From: JBDUDK01 sp040002995
GTDB lineage: Bacteria; Actinomycetota; Acidimicrobiia; Acidimicrobiales; Ilumatobacteraceae
Assembly: GCA_040002995.1 (NCBI GenBank)
Contig: JBDUDK010000033.1
Span: 7,029 to 71,028, forward strand
DNA: 64,000 nt
Direction: 5' to 3'
The notes under the pieces: generated by a model
The model's database searches: none
Seen by the model: the letters and a program-made list of their open reading frames with translations, nothing else
Told to the model about the DNA's origin: nothing
Part shown: piece by piece, positions 52,417 to 60,426 of the stretch
Numbering within the stretch: position 1 is the first letter of the stretch
How the letters are laid out: each line of letters starts with the position of its first letter
Program-made: the position numbers and the translations under genes

Positions 52417-52420
52417 GGTG

Positions 52421-53371
52421 TCACTCCATGGCGGCGCGAAAACTCTGCGCAGCGGACGCGATGCGGTCGAGGATGTCGGCGGGCTGATCGCCGATGATGG
52501 CGAAGCCGACGCTCGTTGCGTGCAAGGGACGTACTCGTGAGGCCAAAGCTCGGCCCACCTCTGCGGGTTCGCCCGCGATCAGGACATCGTCGAGCAGCGT
52601 TTCGGTGAGAAGGCCTCGAGCGGGCCCATCGTTCCCTTCGGCCAATTCAGCGGCGGCCGCGACGACGTCGATCAGGCGTAACCCGACGCGGGCGCGAGTC
52701 TCCTCTGGACAATCGAGGTACGCGTAGATCATCTGCGCCGCGACGGCGTCGGCCGCATCGCGACCGAACGCGGCGTTGACGTAGATGGCGGCCTCGATGA
52801 GGCGACTACTGCGCGCCCACGCGAGCGTCGGGGCGAACATCGACGCCGGCACGCCACCGAGAAAGACACCGTCGGCAACCTCCGACGCGAGACGGTTGAG
52901 CTTCTCTCCCCGTGCCCCGATATAGATCGCCAAGTCTTTGGCTCGGATCGCGTGGGGCCGGGGTTGGTACCCCTCGGTGGCGTCCCCATTGGCCACCGCC
53001 CGGGCGATGCGCACCGCGCGCCGCACGGCGGCCAGAGGATGCTCGCGTCGCACCTCCGCCGGGCCGAGCGCCATGTCACCGCCGGGGCCGAATCCAAGGA
53101 CGAAGCGTCCGGGAGCGATCTCGGCGATCGTGGCGGCCGCGGCCGCGGTTACCGCGGGATGGCGCAGGTACGGATTCGTCACGCCGACACCAAGTCGCAC
53201 GCGCGTCGTGGCGCTTGCCGCCGCCGCGAGCACGACGAACGGATCGCGTCCGGGCCCCTCGTCACCGACCCAGAGTTCGTCGAGACCCGCCGCCTCGACC
53301 TCAGCGGCGAACGATGCGACTTCGCCTGCGGGACGATCAGGAAACAGCCAGACGCCTACGCGTACGGGCAC
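52421..53371 (-). CDS. Luciferase-like (LLM) oxidoreductase 3
   Basis: A 316-residue paralogue of the downstream gene, the same length. It has MPVRVGVWLFPDRPAGEVAS at the N-terminus, VTNPYLRHPAVTAAAAATIA near residue 63 and GRFVLGFGPGGDMALGPA near 87. An F420-dependent oxidoreductase of the Mer-like type is likely, substrate unknown. The start is GTG 53371, 4 nt after the stop of the AhpD-like gene; no strong ribosome-binding site, so coupling is likely. Confidence 0.85.
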   Translation of the reverse strand: MPVRVGVWLFPDRPAGEVASFAAEVEAAGLDELWVGDEGPGRDPFVVLAAAASATTRVRLGVGVTNPYLRHPAVTAAAAATIAEIAPGRFVLGFGPGGDMALGPAEVRREHPLAAVRRAVRIARAVANGDATEGYQPRPHAIRAKDLAIYIGARGEKLNRLASEVADGVFLGGVPASMFAPTLAWARSSRLIEAAIYVNAAFGRDAADAVAAQMIYAYLDCPEETRARVGLRLIDVVAAAAELAEGNDGPARGLLTETLLDDVLIAGEPAEVGRALASRVRPLHATSVGFAIIGDQPADILDRIASAAQSFRAAME

Positions 53372-53375
53372 CGGT

Positions 53376-53966
53376 TCAGCGGGGAGCCGCGCGCAGGGCG
53401 TGCTCGGTGGGAATCTCGCTGCGGAGCCCGAGCCCGTTTGCGACGCGATTCACGTAGTTGAAGTAGGCCACCATGTTGTTCAGGTCGAGGATCTCGAGAT
53501 CGTCGAATCCCGCGGCGCGCAGCGCTTCGATATCGGACTCAGCAATCGAGCTGGGCGTGGTCGTGAGCTTCTCGGCGTAGGCCACCGCGGCATCGATGCG
53601 GTTGTCGCCGGTGGGGTGATGCGACGGGTGGGCCAGCACTGCCGCAACGAGGTCGGGGTCGGCGCCTTCGGTTGCGAGTCGCACCCGCAGGCCCGACAAA
53701 CAGTGGGGCGTATCGTTGAGGCTCGACGCTACGAGCGCGGCCAACAGCCGTTCGACGGGACGCAGTCCCGACGGGCACGACTCGACCACTTTGTAGAGCC
53801 GGAGCCGCTCGAGCACGAGTTCTGGGTAGAGGCTGCCCAAGACGGTGAACTCCGTCGGCTCGCCAAGCCGCTCTGCCTGCCAGTCGTAGGCCTCTTTCAA
53901 CACGCCGGTGGCTTCTGACCAACCCACCTCGGCGATCCACGGCCCGTTGGAAATCGTCATCGTCAT
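53376..53966 (-). CDS. AhpD-like / carboxymuconolactone decarboxylase-fold protein
   Basis: A 196-residue all-helical protein of the peroxidase-related AhpD-like superfamily. The segment LVASSLNDTPHCLSGLRVRL near residues 80-99 is where such proteins carry the CxxC redox pair and a downstream His; only one Cys is present (HCLSG), so classic thiol-peroxidase-reductase chemistry looks impaired. NNMVAYFNYVNRVANGLGL near 165 is a family hallmark. First gene of the operon with two LLM oxidoreductases, divergent from metY. Confidence 0.8.
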   Translation of the reverse strand: MTMTISNGPWIAEVGWSEATGVLKEAYDWQAERLGEPTEFTVLGSLYPELVLERLRLYKVVESCPSGLRPVERLLAALVASSLNDTPHCLSGLRVRLATEGADPDLVAAVLAHPSHHPTGDNRIDAAVAYAEKLTTTPSSIAESDIEALRAAGFDDLEILDLNNMVAYFNYVNRVANGLGLRSEIPTEHALRAAPR

Positions 53967-54035
53967 CCTCCACCCCGGACGGTATCAGCGCGATTGGCCG
54001 AGGCGGTCGCCCCTCCCGTTTGCCAACATGGGCCG

Positions 54036-55322
54036 ATGACAGAGTCTCCGTACGGTTTCCGGACCCGCGCCGTGCATGCCGGCGGCCGGCCCGACCCCAC
54101 CACCGGTGCCCGGGCGGTGCCCATCTATCAGACGACCAGCTTCGTCTTCGAGAGCACCGAAGAAGCCGCCACCCTCTTTGCGCTTCAGAGCTACGGCAAC
54201 ATCTACAGCCGCATCGCCAACCCGACGGTCGCCGCGTTCGAGGAGCGGGTGGCCAGTCTCGAAGGTGGGCTCGGGGCGGTGGGAACCTCGAGTGGTCAGG
54301 CCGCGGAGTTCCTGACGTTCGCCGCGTTGGCCGGCGCCGGCGATCACATCGTCGCAAGCGCCCGGTTGTACGGAGGCACGCGCACACTGCTCGACGTCAC
54401 GTTGCGTCGATTTGGCGTCGATACCACGTTCGTGGCCAGCGACGAACCCGACGCGTTTGCGGCGCAGATCCGGCCTGAGACCAAGGCTCTCTACACCGAG
54501 GTGATCGGTAACCCATCGGGGGCGATCGCCGATCTCGCGGGGCTGGCCGATGTAGCGCACGCGTCGGGCATTCCTCTCATCGTCGACTCGACGTTGGCGA
54601 CCCCGTACCTGTGTCGCCCGATGGAGCACGGCGCCGATGTGGTCGTGCACTCGGTGACGAAGTTCATCGGTGGGCACGGGACGTCGATCGGCGGCGCAGT
54701 GGTGGAGTCCGGGAGATTCCCGTGGGGCGACGGGCGCTTTCCGCTGATGAATCAACCGGTCCCTTCGTATGGAGGCCTCACGTGGTGGGGCAACTTCGCC
54801 GAGTACGGGTTCCTTACGCGCTTGCGATGCGAGCAACTTCGCGATGTCGGCGCGACCATGACACCGTTCAACGCGTTCCTCTTCCTGATGGGGCTCGAGA
54901 CGCTCGCGTTGCGCATGCCCGTGCACGTCGCCAATGCGCAGCGCGTCGCCGAGTTCCTCAGCTCGCACCCGAGTGTGGGATGGGTCGCATACGCCGGGCT
55001 GCCCGATTCGCCCTGGCGCGAGCGCGCTCAGCGCTACTTGCCGCTGGGTGCAGGTGCCGTGTTCGCGTTCGGGCTCAAAGGAGGGCGGGAGGCCGGCCGA
55101 ACGTTCATTGACACCGTCGAGTTGTGCAGCCACCTCGCGAACGTGGGCGACGCGAGAACGCTCGTCATCCATCCGGGTTCGACCACCCACGCCCAGCTCG
55201 ACGATGCGGCGCTCGCTGCCGCAGGCGTCGGGCCCGACCTGATCCGCATATCGGTGGGGCTCGAAGATGCCGACGACATCTGCGATGACCTCGATCGTGC
55301 CTTGACCAAAGCGACCGCATGA
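54036..55322 (+). CDS. metY: O-acetylhomoserine sulfhydrylase (Cys/Met metabolism PLP enzyme)
   Basis: A 428-residue gamma-family PLP enzyme that makes homocysteine from O-acetylhomoserine and sulfide. TRAVHAGGRPDPTTGARAVP and IYQTTSFVFESTEEAA open the protein; YSRIANPTVAAFEERVASLEGG follows; the PLP lysine is Lys209 in HSVTKFIGGHGTSIGG; the long C-terminal part with RTLVIHPGSTTHAQL is typical of MetY. I chose ATG 54036 because it precedes the conserved YGFRTRAVH. The downstream CoA-binding gene overlaps by 4 nt, a common pair. Confidence 0.94.
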   Translation: MTESPYGFRTRAVHAGGRPDPTTGARAVPIYQTTSFVFESTEEAATLFALQSYGNIYSRIANPTVAAFEERVASLEGGLGAVGTSSGQAAEFLTFAALAGAGDHIVASARLYGGTRTLLDVTLRRFGVDTTFVASDEPDAFAAQIRPETKALYTEVIGNPSGAIADLAGLADVAHASGIPLIVDSTLATPYLCRPMEHGADVVVHSVTKFIGGHGTSIGGAVVESGRFPWGDGRFPLMNQPVPSYGGLTWWGNFAEYGFLTRLRCEQLRDVGATMTPFNAFLFLMGLETLALRMPVHVANAQRVAEFLSSHPSVGWVAYAGLPDSPWRERAQRYLPLGAGAVFAFGLKGGREAGRTFIDTVELCSHLANVGDARTLVIHPGSTTHAQLDDAALAAAGVGPDLIRISVGLEDADDICDDLDRALTKATA

Positions 55323-55804
55323 TGGGTTGGGTACCGCCGAGCGCGGGGGAGCGTCTCGCCATCCTGCGTCGCTCTCACGCGGTGGCGATGGTGGGTGCCT
55401 CGCCGGATCCGAGTCGAGCCTCCTATTTCGTGGCCTGCTACTTGCTGGCCGAATCGTCGTTCGATTTGTTCTTCGTGAACCCGAAGGCCGACGAGATCCT
55501 CGGCCGTCCCGTCTACCCGACGCTTGCCGATCTTCCGGTCGTCCCTGACATCGTCGATGTTTTCCGCCGCCCGGAGGATCTCCCCGCAGTCGCCGCCGAC
55601 GCGATTGGAGTCGGCGCCAAGACCCTGTGGTTCCAACTCGGACTACGAGATACCGACGCGGCGACGCGCGCCACAGCCGCCGGACTCGACGTCGTCATGG
55701 ACCGGTGTCTCAAGATCGAGCACGCCCGGTTCAAGGGCGGCCTGCACCTGGCCGGGTTCGACACCGGCGTCATTACATCGCGGCGGCGCCCAGATCTCAG
55801 CTAG
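55319..55804 (+). CDS. CoA-binding domain protein (YccU family)
   Basis: A 161-residue Rossmann protein of the CoA-binding YccU family. AMVGASPDPSRASYFVACYLL near residue 24 is the nucleotide loop; FFVNPKADEILGRPVYPTLADLP near 50 and MDRCLKIEHARF near 126 are family marks. Function is unknown, but co-occurrence with metY suggests a link to sulfur or methionine metabolism. It starts with tandem ATGs inside the metY stop overlap. Confidence 0.88.
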   Translation: MMGWVPPSAGERLAILRRSHAVAMVGASPDPSRASYFVACYLLAESSFDLFFVNPKADEILGRPVYPTLADLPVVPDIVDVFRRPEDLPAVAADAIGVGAKTLWFQLGLRDTDAATRATAAGLDVVMDRCLKIEHARFKGGLHLAGFDTGVITSRRRPDLS

Positions 55805-55816
55805 TGACTCCAAATC

Positions 55817-56524
55817 TCAGTTCGTGACAGTGGGAGGAGTGGGAGGAGGACCGAACTCGTCCGGTCCGAACTCGTCCGGTCCGAACCCACCGCGGTGGGG
55901 CCGGCCCGGGCCGAGCGGAGCCTTTCCGTTCACGATGTCGTCGGCGCGCGCCTTGGCGTCGGCCTTCATCTGATCGGCCTGCGCTTGGGTGATGCGACCG
56001 GCCGACAACGCGGCGTCGATACGAGCGTTGACGTCGTCGATGATGACCTGGGCAACCGCAGCGGGATCCTTACCGTTTTCGGTGGCGAGTTCGGCGAGCG
56101 TCTTGCCCGCGACGAGCCCCGCTTTCAGGTCAGCCTCGGTGATGCCGATCGCCGCGGCGATCTTGGCGGGATCCTTGCCGAGTGGTCCGCCGAAACGACC
56201 CTCGGGCTTGCGGCCGCCGGGGAACGCCGGGCGGGCCTTCGACAACGCGTCCTTCACGGCGTCGGCCTGCGCCTGGGTGATGGTTCCGGCATCGACGAGG
56301 GGCTTCAGGACGCCGTCGACCCACGAGTCCTTGGGCGGGGTCGGCGTTGCTGCGTCCGCCGACCCAGTTCCCGACGCCCCAGATCCCGACGTAACAGTGA
56401 CGGTTGTCGTTGGGTCGTCCTGGGCCGCGTTGACGGCCGACGGCACCAGCAATGTCGCACCAATCGCGGCACCGGCCACGAGTGAGGCGGCGGAGGCGGC
56501 GATGAGATACGGGGTACGGGACAT
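55817..56524 (-). CDS. Secreted protein with ITQAQAD repeats, unknown function
   Basis: A 235-residue exported protein. Residues 1-33 form a signal peptide (MSRTPYLIAASAASLVAGAA). A Thr/Ser/Gly linker is followed by two copies of a helical unit with ...AGTITQAQADAVKDAL and ...AGRITQAQADQMKADA, flanking a middle block AAAIGITEADLKAGL. The C-terminus is Pro/Gly/Phe-rich with GPDEF twice, encoded by a 15-bp tandem repeat. AGGAG lies 8 nt before the ATG. The helix units resemble those in small secreted actinobacterial proteins of unknown role. Confidence 0.78.
   Translation of the reverse strand: MSRTPYLIAASAASLVAGAAIGATLLVPSAVNAAQDDPTTTVTVTSGSGASGTGSADAATPTPPKDSWVDGVLKPLVDAGTITQAQADAVKDALSKARPAFPGGRKPEGRFGGPLGKDPAKIAAAIGITEADLKAGLVAGKTLAELATENGKDPAAVAQVIIDDVNARIDAALSAGRITQAQADQMKADAKARADDIVNGKAPLGPGRPHRGGFGPDEFGPDEFGPPPTPPTVTN
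55851..55880. repeat. Two tandem 15-bp repeats in the 3' end of the secreted-protein gene
   Basis: ccgaactcgtccggt occurs at 55851-55865 and 55866-55880 without mismatch and keeps the reading frame (GPDEF twice). The unit length, a multiple of three, means copy change would alter only the tail length. Confidence 0.85.
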
Positions 56525-56561
56525 GGGCACTCCTTGCTCAGTAACCCGAATGTAAGGCCCT

Positions 56562-56567
56562 TGTATA
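56562..56567 (-). promoter_or_regulatory. Possible -10 element for the secreted-protein gene
   Basis: TATACA (minus strand) lies in the only AT-rich island of the 223-bp divergent region to menG, about 37 nt before the ATG. A -35-like TTCACA is 20 nt further upstream, which is longer than ideal. On the plus strand the same island reads TATAAG and could serve menG. Confidence 0.3.
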
Positions 56568-56747
56568 AGACCCTGGTCGTGACTCGCTGTGAATCGCATA
56601 AGAGTTCTCACGCTCCGTGGCGTGCACGGCGTGCGGGGTCGTTCGCTCCCCGTTCGAATCGTGGCTCCGCCGCCGGAGTACGGTGCGGGCCTTCCGTCAG
56701 GCGCCCAGGGGTCCGATGACGACACTCGATCTACGGCAGTCCGGTCC

Positions 56748-57476
56748 GTGAACGAGCGCGACCGTGAGCCCGGCATCTTTGCGCGCTCGCTGTTTGCGGG
56801 ATTGCCTCGCCGCTACGACCGACTGGCCGAAATCCTGTCCCTTGGGCAGAACCGTCGTTGGCGACGGGCGATGGTCGATCGGGTCGTCGGCGAGGACCCC
56901 GGTCGCATTCTCGACGTGGCCACCGGACCCGCTGGCGTCGCCCGTCAGATCGCAGCGCGGTCGCGGGCCCAGGTTGTCGGCATCGATCTGAGCGAACCGA
57001 TGTTGCGTGAGGGCTTGGCCAACGTGGCGCGGGCCGGTCAGGGGGACCGCATCGCGTTGGTTCTCGGGCGCGGCGAAGAGCTGCCGTTTCCAGACCGTTC
57101 ATTCGACGCACTCACGTTTACGTACCTGCTGCGCTACGTGGCCGATCCGACCGCCACCCTCGAGGAGTTGGCCCGCGTCGTGAAGCCCGGCGGGCCCGTC
57201 GCCAGCCTCGAGTTCGCGGTTCCGACCTCTCGGGTGTGGCAACCGTTGTGGTGGCTCTATACCCGTGCCGTTCTGCCTGTGGCCGGTCTGGTCACGGGTG
57301 GTCGCGTGTGGTTCGACGTCGGGCGGTTTCTCGGACCGAATATCACCGGCCACTACCGGCGCTATCCCGTCGACGCGACGGTGACGGCTTGGGAGAAGGC
57401 GGGTATCAACGATGTATCGGTGCGGCGCATGAGCCTCGGTGGTGGGGTCGTCATGTGGGGGCGGAAGGCGCCATGA
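56748..57476 (+). CDS. menG: Demethylmenaquinone methyltransferase (UbiE/MenG family)
   Basis: A 242-residue SAM methyltransferase, the last step of menaquinone synthesis. RYDRLAEILSLGQNRRWRRAMV near residue 18-39 is the UbiE signature region; ILDVATGPAGVARQIA near 48 is motif I; GRGEELPFPDRSFDALTFTYLLRYV near 106 and the C-terminal FLGPNITGHYRRYPVDA are typical. The GTG at 56748 gives normal length but no clear ribosome-binding site. The stop overlaps the membrane-protein gene (ATGA); the next gene encodes a possible menaquinone side-chain reductase. Confidence 0.88.
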   Translation: MNERDREPGIFARSLFAGLPRRYDRLAEILSLGQNRRWRRAMVDRVVGEDPGRILDVATGPAGVARQIAARSRAQVVGIDLSEPMLREGLANVARAGQGDRIALVLGRGEELPFPDRSFDALTFTYLLRYVADPTATLEELARVVKPGGPVASLEFAVPTSRVWQPLWWLYTRAVLPVAGLVTGGRVWFDVGRFLGPNITGHYRRYPVDATVTAWEKAGINDVSVRRMSLGGGVVMWGRKAP

Positions 57477-58246
57477 CGGGGTCTCGAAGCAGCGAGGGTC
57501 GCGCGATGCCGCCCGCGTTCTACAGCGCGCCAGCGGTACTGACCCGCCCGTCGTTGCGTGACTGGTGGATCTTGCTCCATCCCCCGTACACCGCGTGGCA
57601 CTTGTCGTACGTCGTGATCGGCGCGTGCCTGGCCCCGAATGTGGACGGCACAAGGTTGGTTGCGACGGTGCTCGCGTTCTTCCTCGGGGTGGGTGTGGCG
57701 GCTCACGCGCTCGACGAGCTGCATGGTCGCCCTTTGCGCACGGCCATACCTTCCTGGGCCTTGGTGGCGGCGGCGGTGCTCGGTCTGGGCGGCGCCGCGG
57801 CACTCGGCATCGCGGGCGTGGCCCGCGTCGGTATCGGCCTCCTCGCGTTCGTCACCGTTGGCGTCGTGCTCGCGGTCGGCTACAACCTCGAGCTCTTCGG
57901 CGGCCGCCTGCACAACGACGCGGGGTTCGCGGCGGGCTGGGGCGCCTTTCCGGTCGTCACGGCCTACTACGCGCAGCGCGGACGCATCGACGCCGTCGCG
58001 TTGGCCGCCGCGGCGTTCGCGTTCTTCTTATCGGGGGCGCAACGGCACTTGAGCACTCCGGCGCGATCGCTGCGCCGCAAGACGAGCCATGTCGAGGGCA
58101 CGGTGACGATGCGCGACGGCAGTGTGAGCACCCTCGACGTCTCGACGTTGCTGGCACCGCTCGAGGCCGCGTTGCGCGCGCTCACCCTGGCGACGATCGC
58201 GTTGGCCGGAGCGCTCGCGCTCGCGCGGTTTGTTGACTGGTCCTGA
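57473..58246 (+). CDS. Polytopic membrane protein, possibly UbiA-like
   Basis: A 257-residue protein with seven or eight hydrophobic segments. After a polar N-terminus (SLRDWWILLHPPYTAWHLSYVVIG) comes HALDELHGRPLRTAIPSW near residue 83, reminiscent of the Asp-rich motif of UbiA prenyltransferases, and YNLELFGGRLHNDAGFAAGWGAFPVVTAYYA near 140-170, in place of the second motif. The match is weak, so prenyltransferase is a guess. Coupled to menG (ATGA) and 2 bp before a geranylgeranyl-reductase-family gene, so a quinone or isoprenoid-lipid role is likely. Confidence 0.68.
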   Translation: MTGSRSSEGRAMPPAFYSAPAVLTRPSLRDWWILLHPPYTAWHLSYVVIGACLAPNVDGTRLVATVLAFFLGVGVAAHALDELHGRPLRTAIPSWALVAAAVLGLGGAAALGIAGVARVGIGLLAFVTVGVVLAVGYNLELFGGRLHNDAGFAAGWGAFPVVTAYYAQRGRIDAVALAAAAFAFFLSGAQRHLSTPARSLRRKTSHVEGTVTMRDGSVSTLDVSTLLAPLEAALRALTLATIALAGALALARFVDWS

Positions 58247-58248
58247 GG

Positions 58249-59565
58249 TTGCGCCCAGGAAATGCTGGAGTCGATGTAGTCGTCGTAGGCGCGGGACCAG
58301 CCGGCAGCACCGCGGCGCTCGTGCTTGCACGCGGCGGGGCGCGCGTCGCTGTCGTCGACAAGACCACGTTCCCAAGAGACAAGGCGTGCGGCGACCTGAT
58401 TGGGCCACGCGGTGTGCAGCTCCTCCACGACCTCGGAGTGAGTCCAAAGGGGGCGCAAGCCGTCGGCGAGATGGTTGTCGTCGGTCCAACTGGGCGGAGG
58501 GTCCTCCTTCCCGCTCGCGCGGGACGCCGTTACCCGGGCTACGCCCTTGCCGTACCGAGGGCCCGCTTCGACGCGCAGCTGCGCGAGGCCGCCCTGGACG
58601 CCGGGGCCGTGGGCGTCGACGGACGGTTCGTGGCCATCGACGATGATGGCATCGTCCTCGCCGACGGAAGGCGTCTGACCGCTGACGCGATCATCGGCGC
58701 CGACGGCGCAACGAGCCTCGTCGCCGACGCGGCCGGGCTCGTTTCACGCGACCGCGTGCTATGGGGCTTCGCCGTTCGTAGCTACGTAGCAACGTCCGTC
58801 GAGCGCCCGGTGATCGCGCTGTGGAACGACTCGCCCCGACGTGGTTTCCCCGGCTACGGCTGGCTCTTCCCCTCGCCGGGTGGCGCCGCCAACATCGGCC
58901 TCGGCCTCGGCATGGGAGCCGAGCGCACCCGTGCGGCGCGCGCGGCGCGCAGCCTCGACGATTTCGTCGCCCACCTTCAGCGCGTCGGCGTGCTCGACTC
59001 CGCCGTCAGCGTCGACGGACGCCGCCTGGGTGGCTGGCTCAAGATGGGCATCGTGGGAACCGCACCCGCGCACCGGCGGGTGCTGCTCGTCGGCGACGCC
59101 GCCGGGCTGGTCAACCCGCTCCAAGGCGAGGGCATCGCCCAGGCCATGGAGAGCGGGCAGGCGGCCGCCATGGCGATGCTGGCCCATCCCGCGCATCCGG
59201 AGGAGCAGTACCGCGTCTGGCTGCGGAACCGGCACTGGACGTATTCCTCCGTGACATCGCCCGTGCACGCGGCGGTCGTCAACCGGCCCAAGCGCGTCGC
59301 GCGGCTCGCTCGCGTGCTCACCGCGCCGGGCATTGGTTCGGCGATCGCACCCGCGTGGGCGCTCTATTGGAATGATCTTCTCCGGGATGCCACGCCGAGT
59401 TTTGCGGCCGCTGGGGCCGCGGTGGCCCAGGTTTCCGGTCGCGTCGCGACGGCAGCGTCGCGGACCAGGCGTTTGTTGCGCGAAGACCTCGCCGTCCGCG
59501 TGGGCATCGAAGCCGATGTCGCGCCAGACTGCGTCGATGCGCGCCGACTACGTCCGCTCCGATGA
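58249..59565 (+). CDS. FAD-dependent geranylgeranyl-reductase-family oxidoreductase (MenJ-like)
   Basis: A 438-residue flavoprotein. The FAD-binding motif VVVVGAGPAGSTAALVLARGG lies at residues 9-29; FPRDKACGDLIGPRGVQLL near 41 has the Cys-Gly-Asp of the family; and VLLVGDAAGLVNPLQGEGIAQAMES near 280 is the FAD ribityl-phosphate loop. The family saturates isoprenoid double bonds; in mycobacteria MenJ of this family reduces menaquinone tails and lies near menG. That parallel suggests a menaquinone or prenyl-lipid reductase here. The start is TTG 58249. It overlaps the desaturase gene by 29 nt. Confidence 0.88.
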   Translation: MRPGNAGVDVVVVGAGPAGSTAALVLARGGARVAVVDKTTFPRDKACGDLIGPRGVQLLHDLGVSPKGAQAVGEMVVVGPTGRRVLLPARAGRRYPGYALAVPRARFDAQLREAALDAGAVGVDGRFVAIDDDGIVLADGRRLTADAIIGADGATSLVADAAGLVSRDRVLWGFAVRSYVATSVERPVIALWNDSPRRGFPGYGWLFPSPGGAANIGLGLGMGAERTRAARAARSLDDFVAHLQRVGVLDSAVSVDGRRLGGWLKMGIVGTAPAHRRVLLVGDAAGLVNPLQGEGIAQAMESGQAAAMAMLAHPAHPEEQYRVWLRNRHWTYSSVTSPVHAAVVNRPKRVARLARVLTAPGIGSAIAPAWALYWNDLLRDATPSFAAAGAAVAQVSGRVATAASRTRRLLREDLAVRVGIEADVAPDCVDARRLRPLR

Positions 59566-60418
59566 GGAACGCATCAATTGGCGGTCGTCGGTGCCGTTCA
59601 TCGCCGTCCACCTCGTCCCGTTCGCCGCGTTCTTCACCGGTGTTTCAACGCGGTCAGTCGTCCTTTGTGTCGTTCTGTATGTGACGCGCCTGCTCTGCAT
59701 CACGGCCGGCTACCACCGCTATTTCTCGCACCGCAGCTTTCGAGTCAGTCGCCCCATGCAGTTCTTGATGGCACTCGCAGGTACGACAGCCGTGCAGAAG
59801 GGTCCGCTCTGGTGGGCGAGTCATCATCGTGCACATCATCGTTACGTCGACACCGAACGTGACCCCCACACTCCTCGAAAAGGCTTTTGGTGGAGCCACG
59901 TCGGCTGGATTCTCTCCGATCGGTACAGCGCCACCGATGCCGTATTGGTTGCCGACCTCGCCCGTTACCCGGAGCTGAGATTTCTGAACCGCTTCGACTG
60001 GATCGGACCGTGGGCGCTCGCTTTGCTGTGCCTCGCGATCGCCGGATGGAGCGGCCTTGTCGTTGGGTTCTTTCTTTCCACGGTCGTTCTGTGGCACGTC
60101 ACGTTCACGGTGAACTCGTTCGCGCACGTGTTCGGCCGGCGTCGCTATGCCACCGCGGACACCAGCCGGAACTCGTTGCCTATCGCGTTGATCACGTTCG
60201 GGGAGGGGTGGCACAACAACCACCATCACTACCCGCCGTCGGCCCGCCAAGGTTTCTTCTGGTGGGAGTTCGATCCAACGTGGCAAGTATTGCGAGCCCT
60301 GCGCGTCCTCGGAGTGGTCAAGGACCTGCGGACGCCTTCGCCGGCCGTGCGCGCCGGTCTCACGCGCCCGCCGGTCGAAGCGCCGAGCCGCGAAACAGTG
60401 AGCGTCGGGAGCGATTAG
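59537..60418 (+). CDS. Fatty-acid (acyl-CoA/lipid) desaturase, membrane di-iron type
   Basis: A 293-residue membrane desaturase with four hydrophobic segments. The three His boxes are HRYFSH at residues 60-65, HHRAHH at 96-101 and HNNHHH near 225-230, the pattern of delta-9 stearoyl-CoA desaturases. Chain-position specificity is unknown. I chose ATG 59537 because it begins the conserved N-terminus MRADYVRSDEERINW; it overlaps the reductase gene by 29 nt, so the two are co-transcribed. Confidence 0.92.
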   Translation: MRADYVRSDEERINWRSSVPFIAVHLVPFAAFFTGVSTRSVVLCVVLYVTRLLCITAGYHRYFSHRSFRVSRPMQFLMALAGTTAVQKGPLWWASHHRAHHRYVDTERDPHTPRKGFWWSHVGWILSDRYSATDAVLVADLARYPELRFLNRFDWIGPWALALLCLAIAGWSGLVVGFFLSTVVLWHVTFTVNSFAHVFGRRRYATADTSRNSLPIALITFGEGWHNNHHHYPPSARQGFFWWEFDPTWQVLRALRVLGVVKDLRTPSPAVRAGLTRPPVEAPSRETVSVGSD

Positions 60419-60426
60419 GCACCACC

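Noticed and set aside
53967..54035. Possible SAM or cobalamin riboswitch before metY
   Set aside because: The gap is just 69 bp, shared with the divergent AhpD-like gene, and no riboswitch core motif was seen.
56641..56665. TTCGAAT resembling a tRNA T-loop
   Set aside because: The T-stem does not pair cleanly and no anticodon arm or acceptor stem can be folded in the preceding 75 nt.
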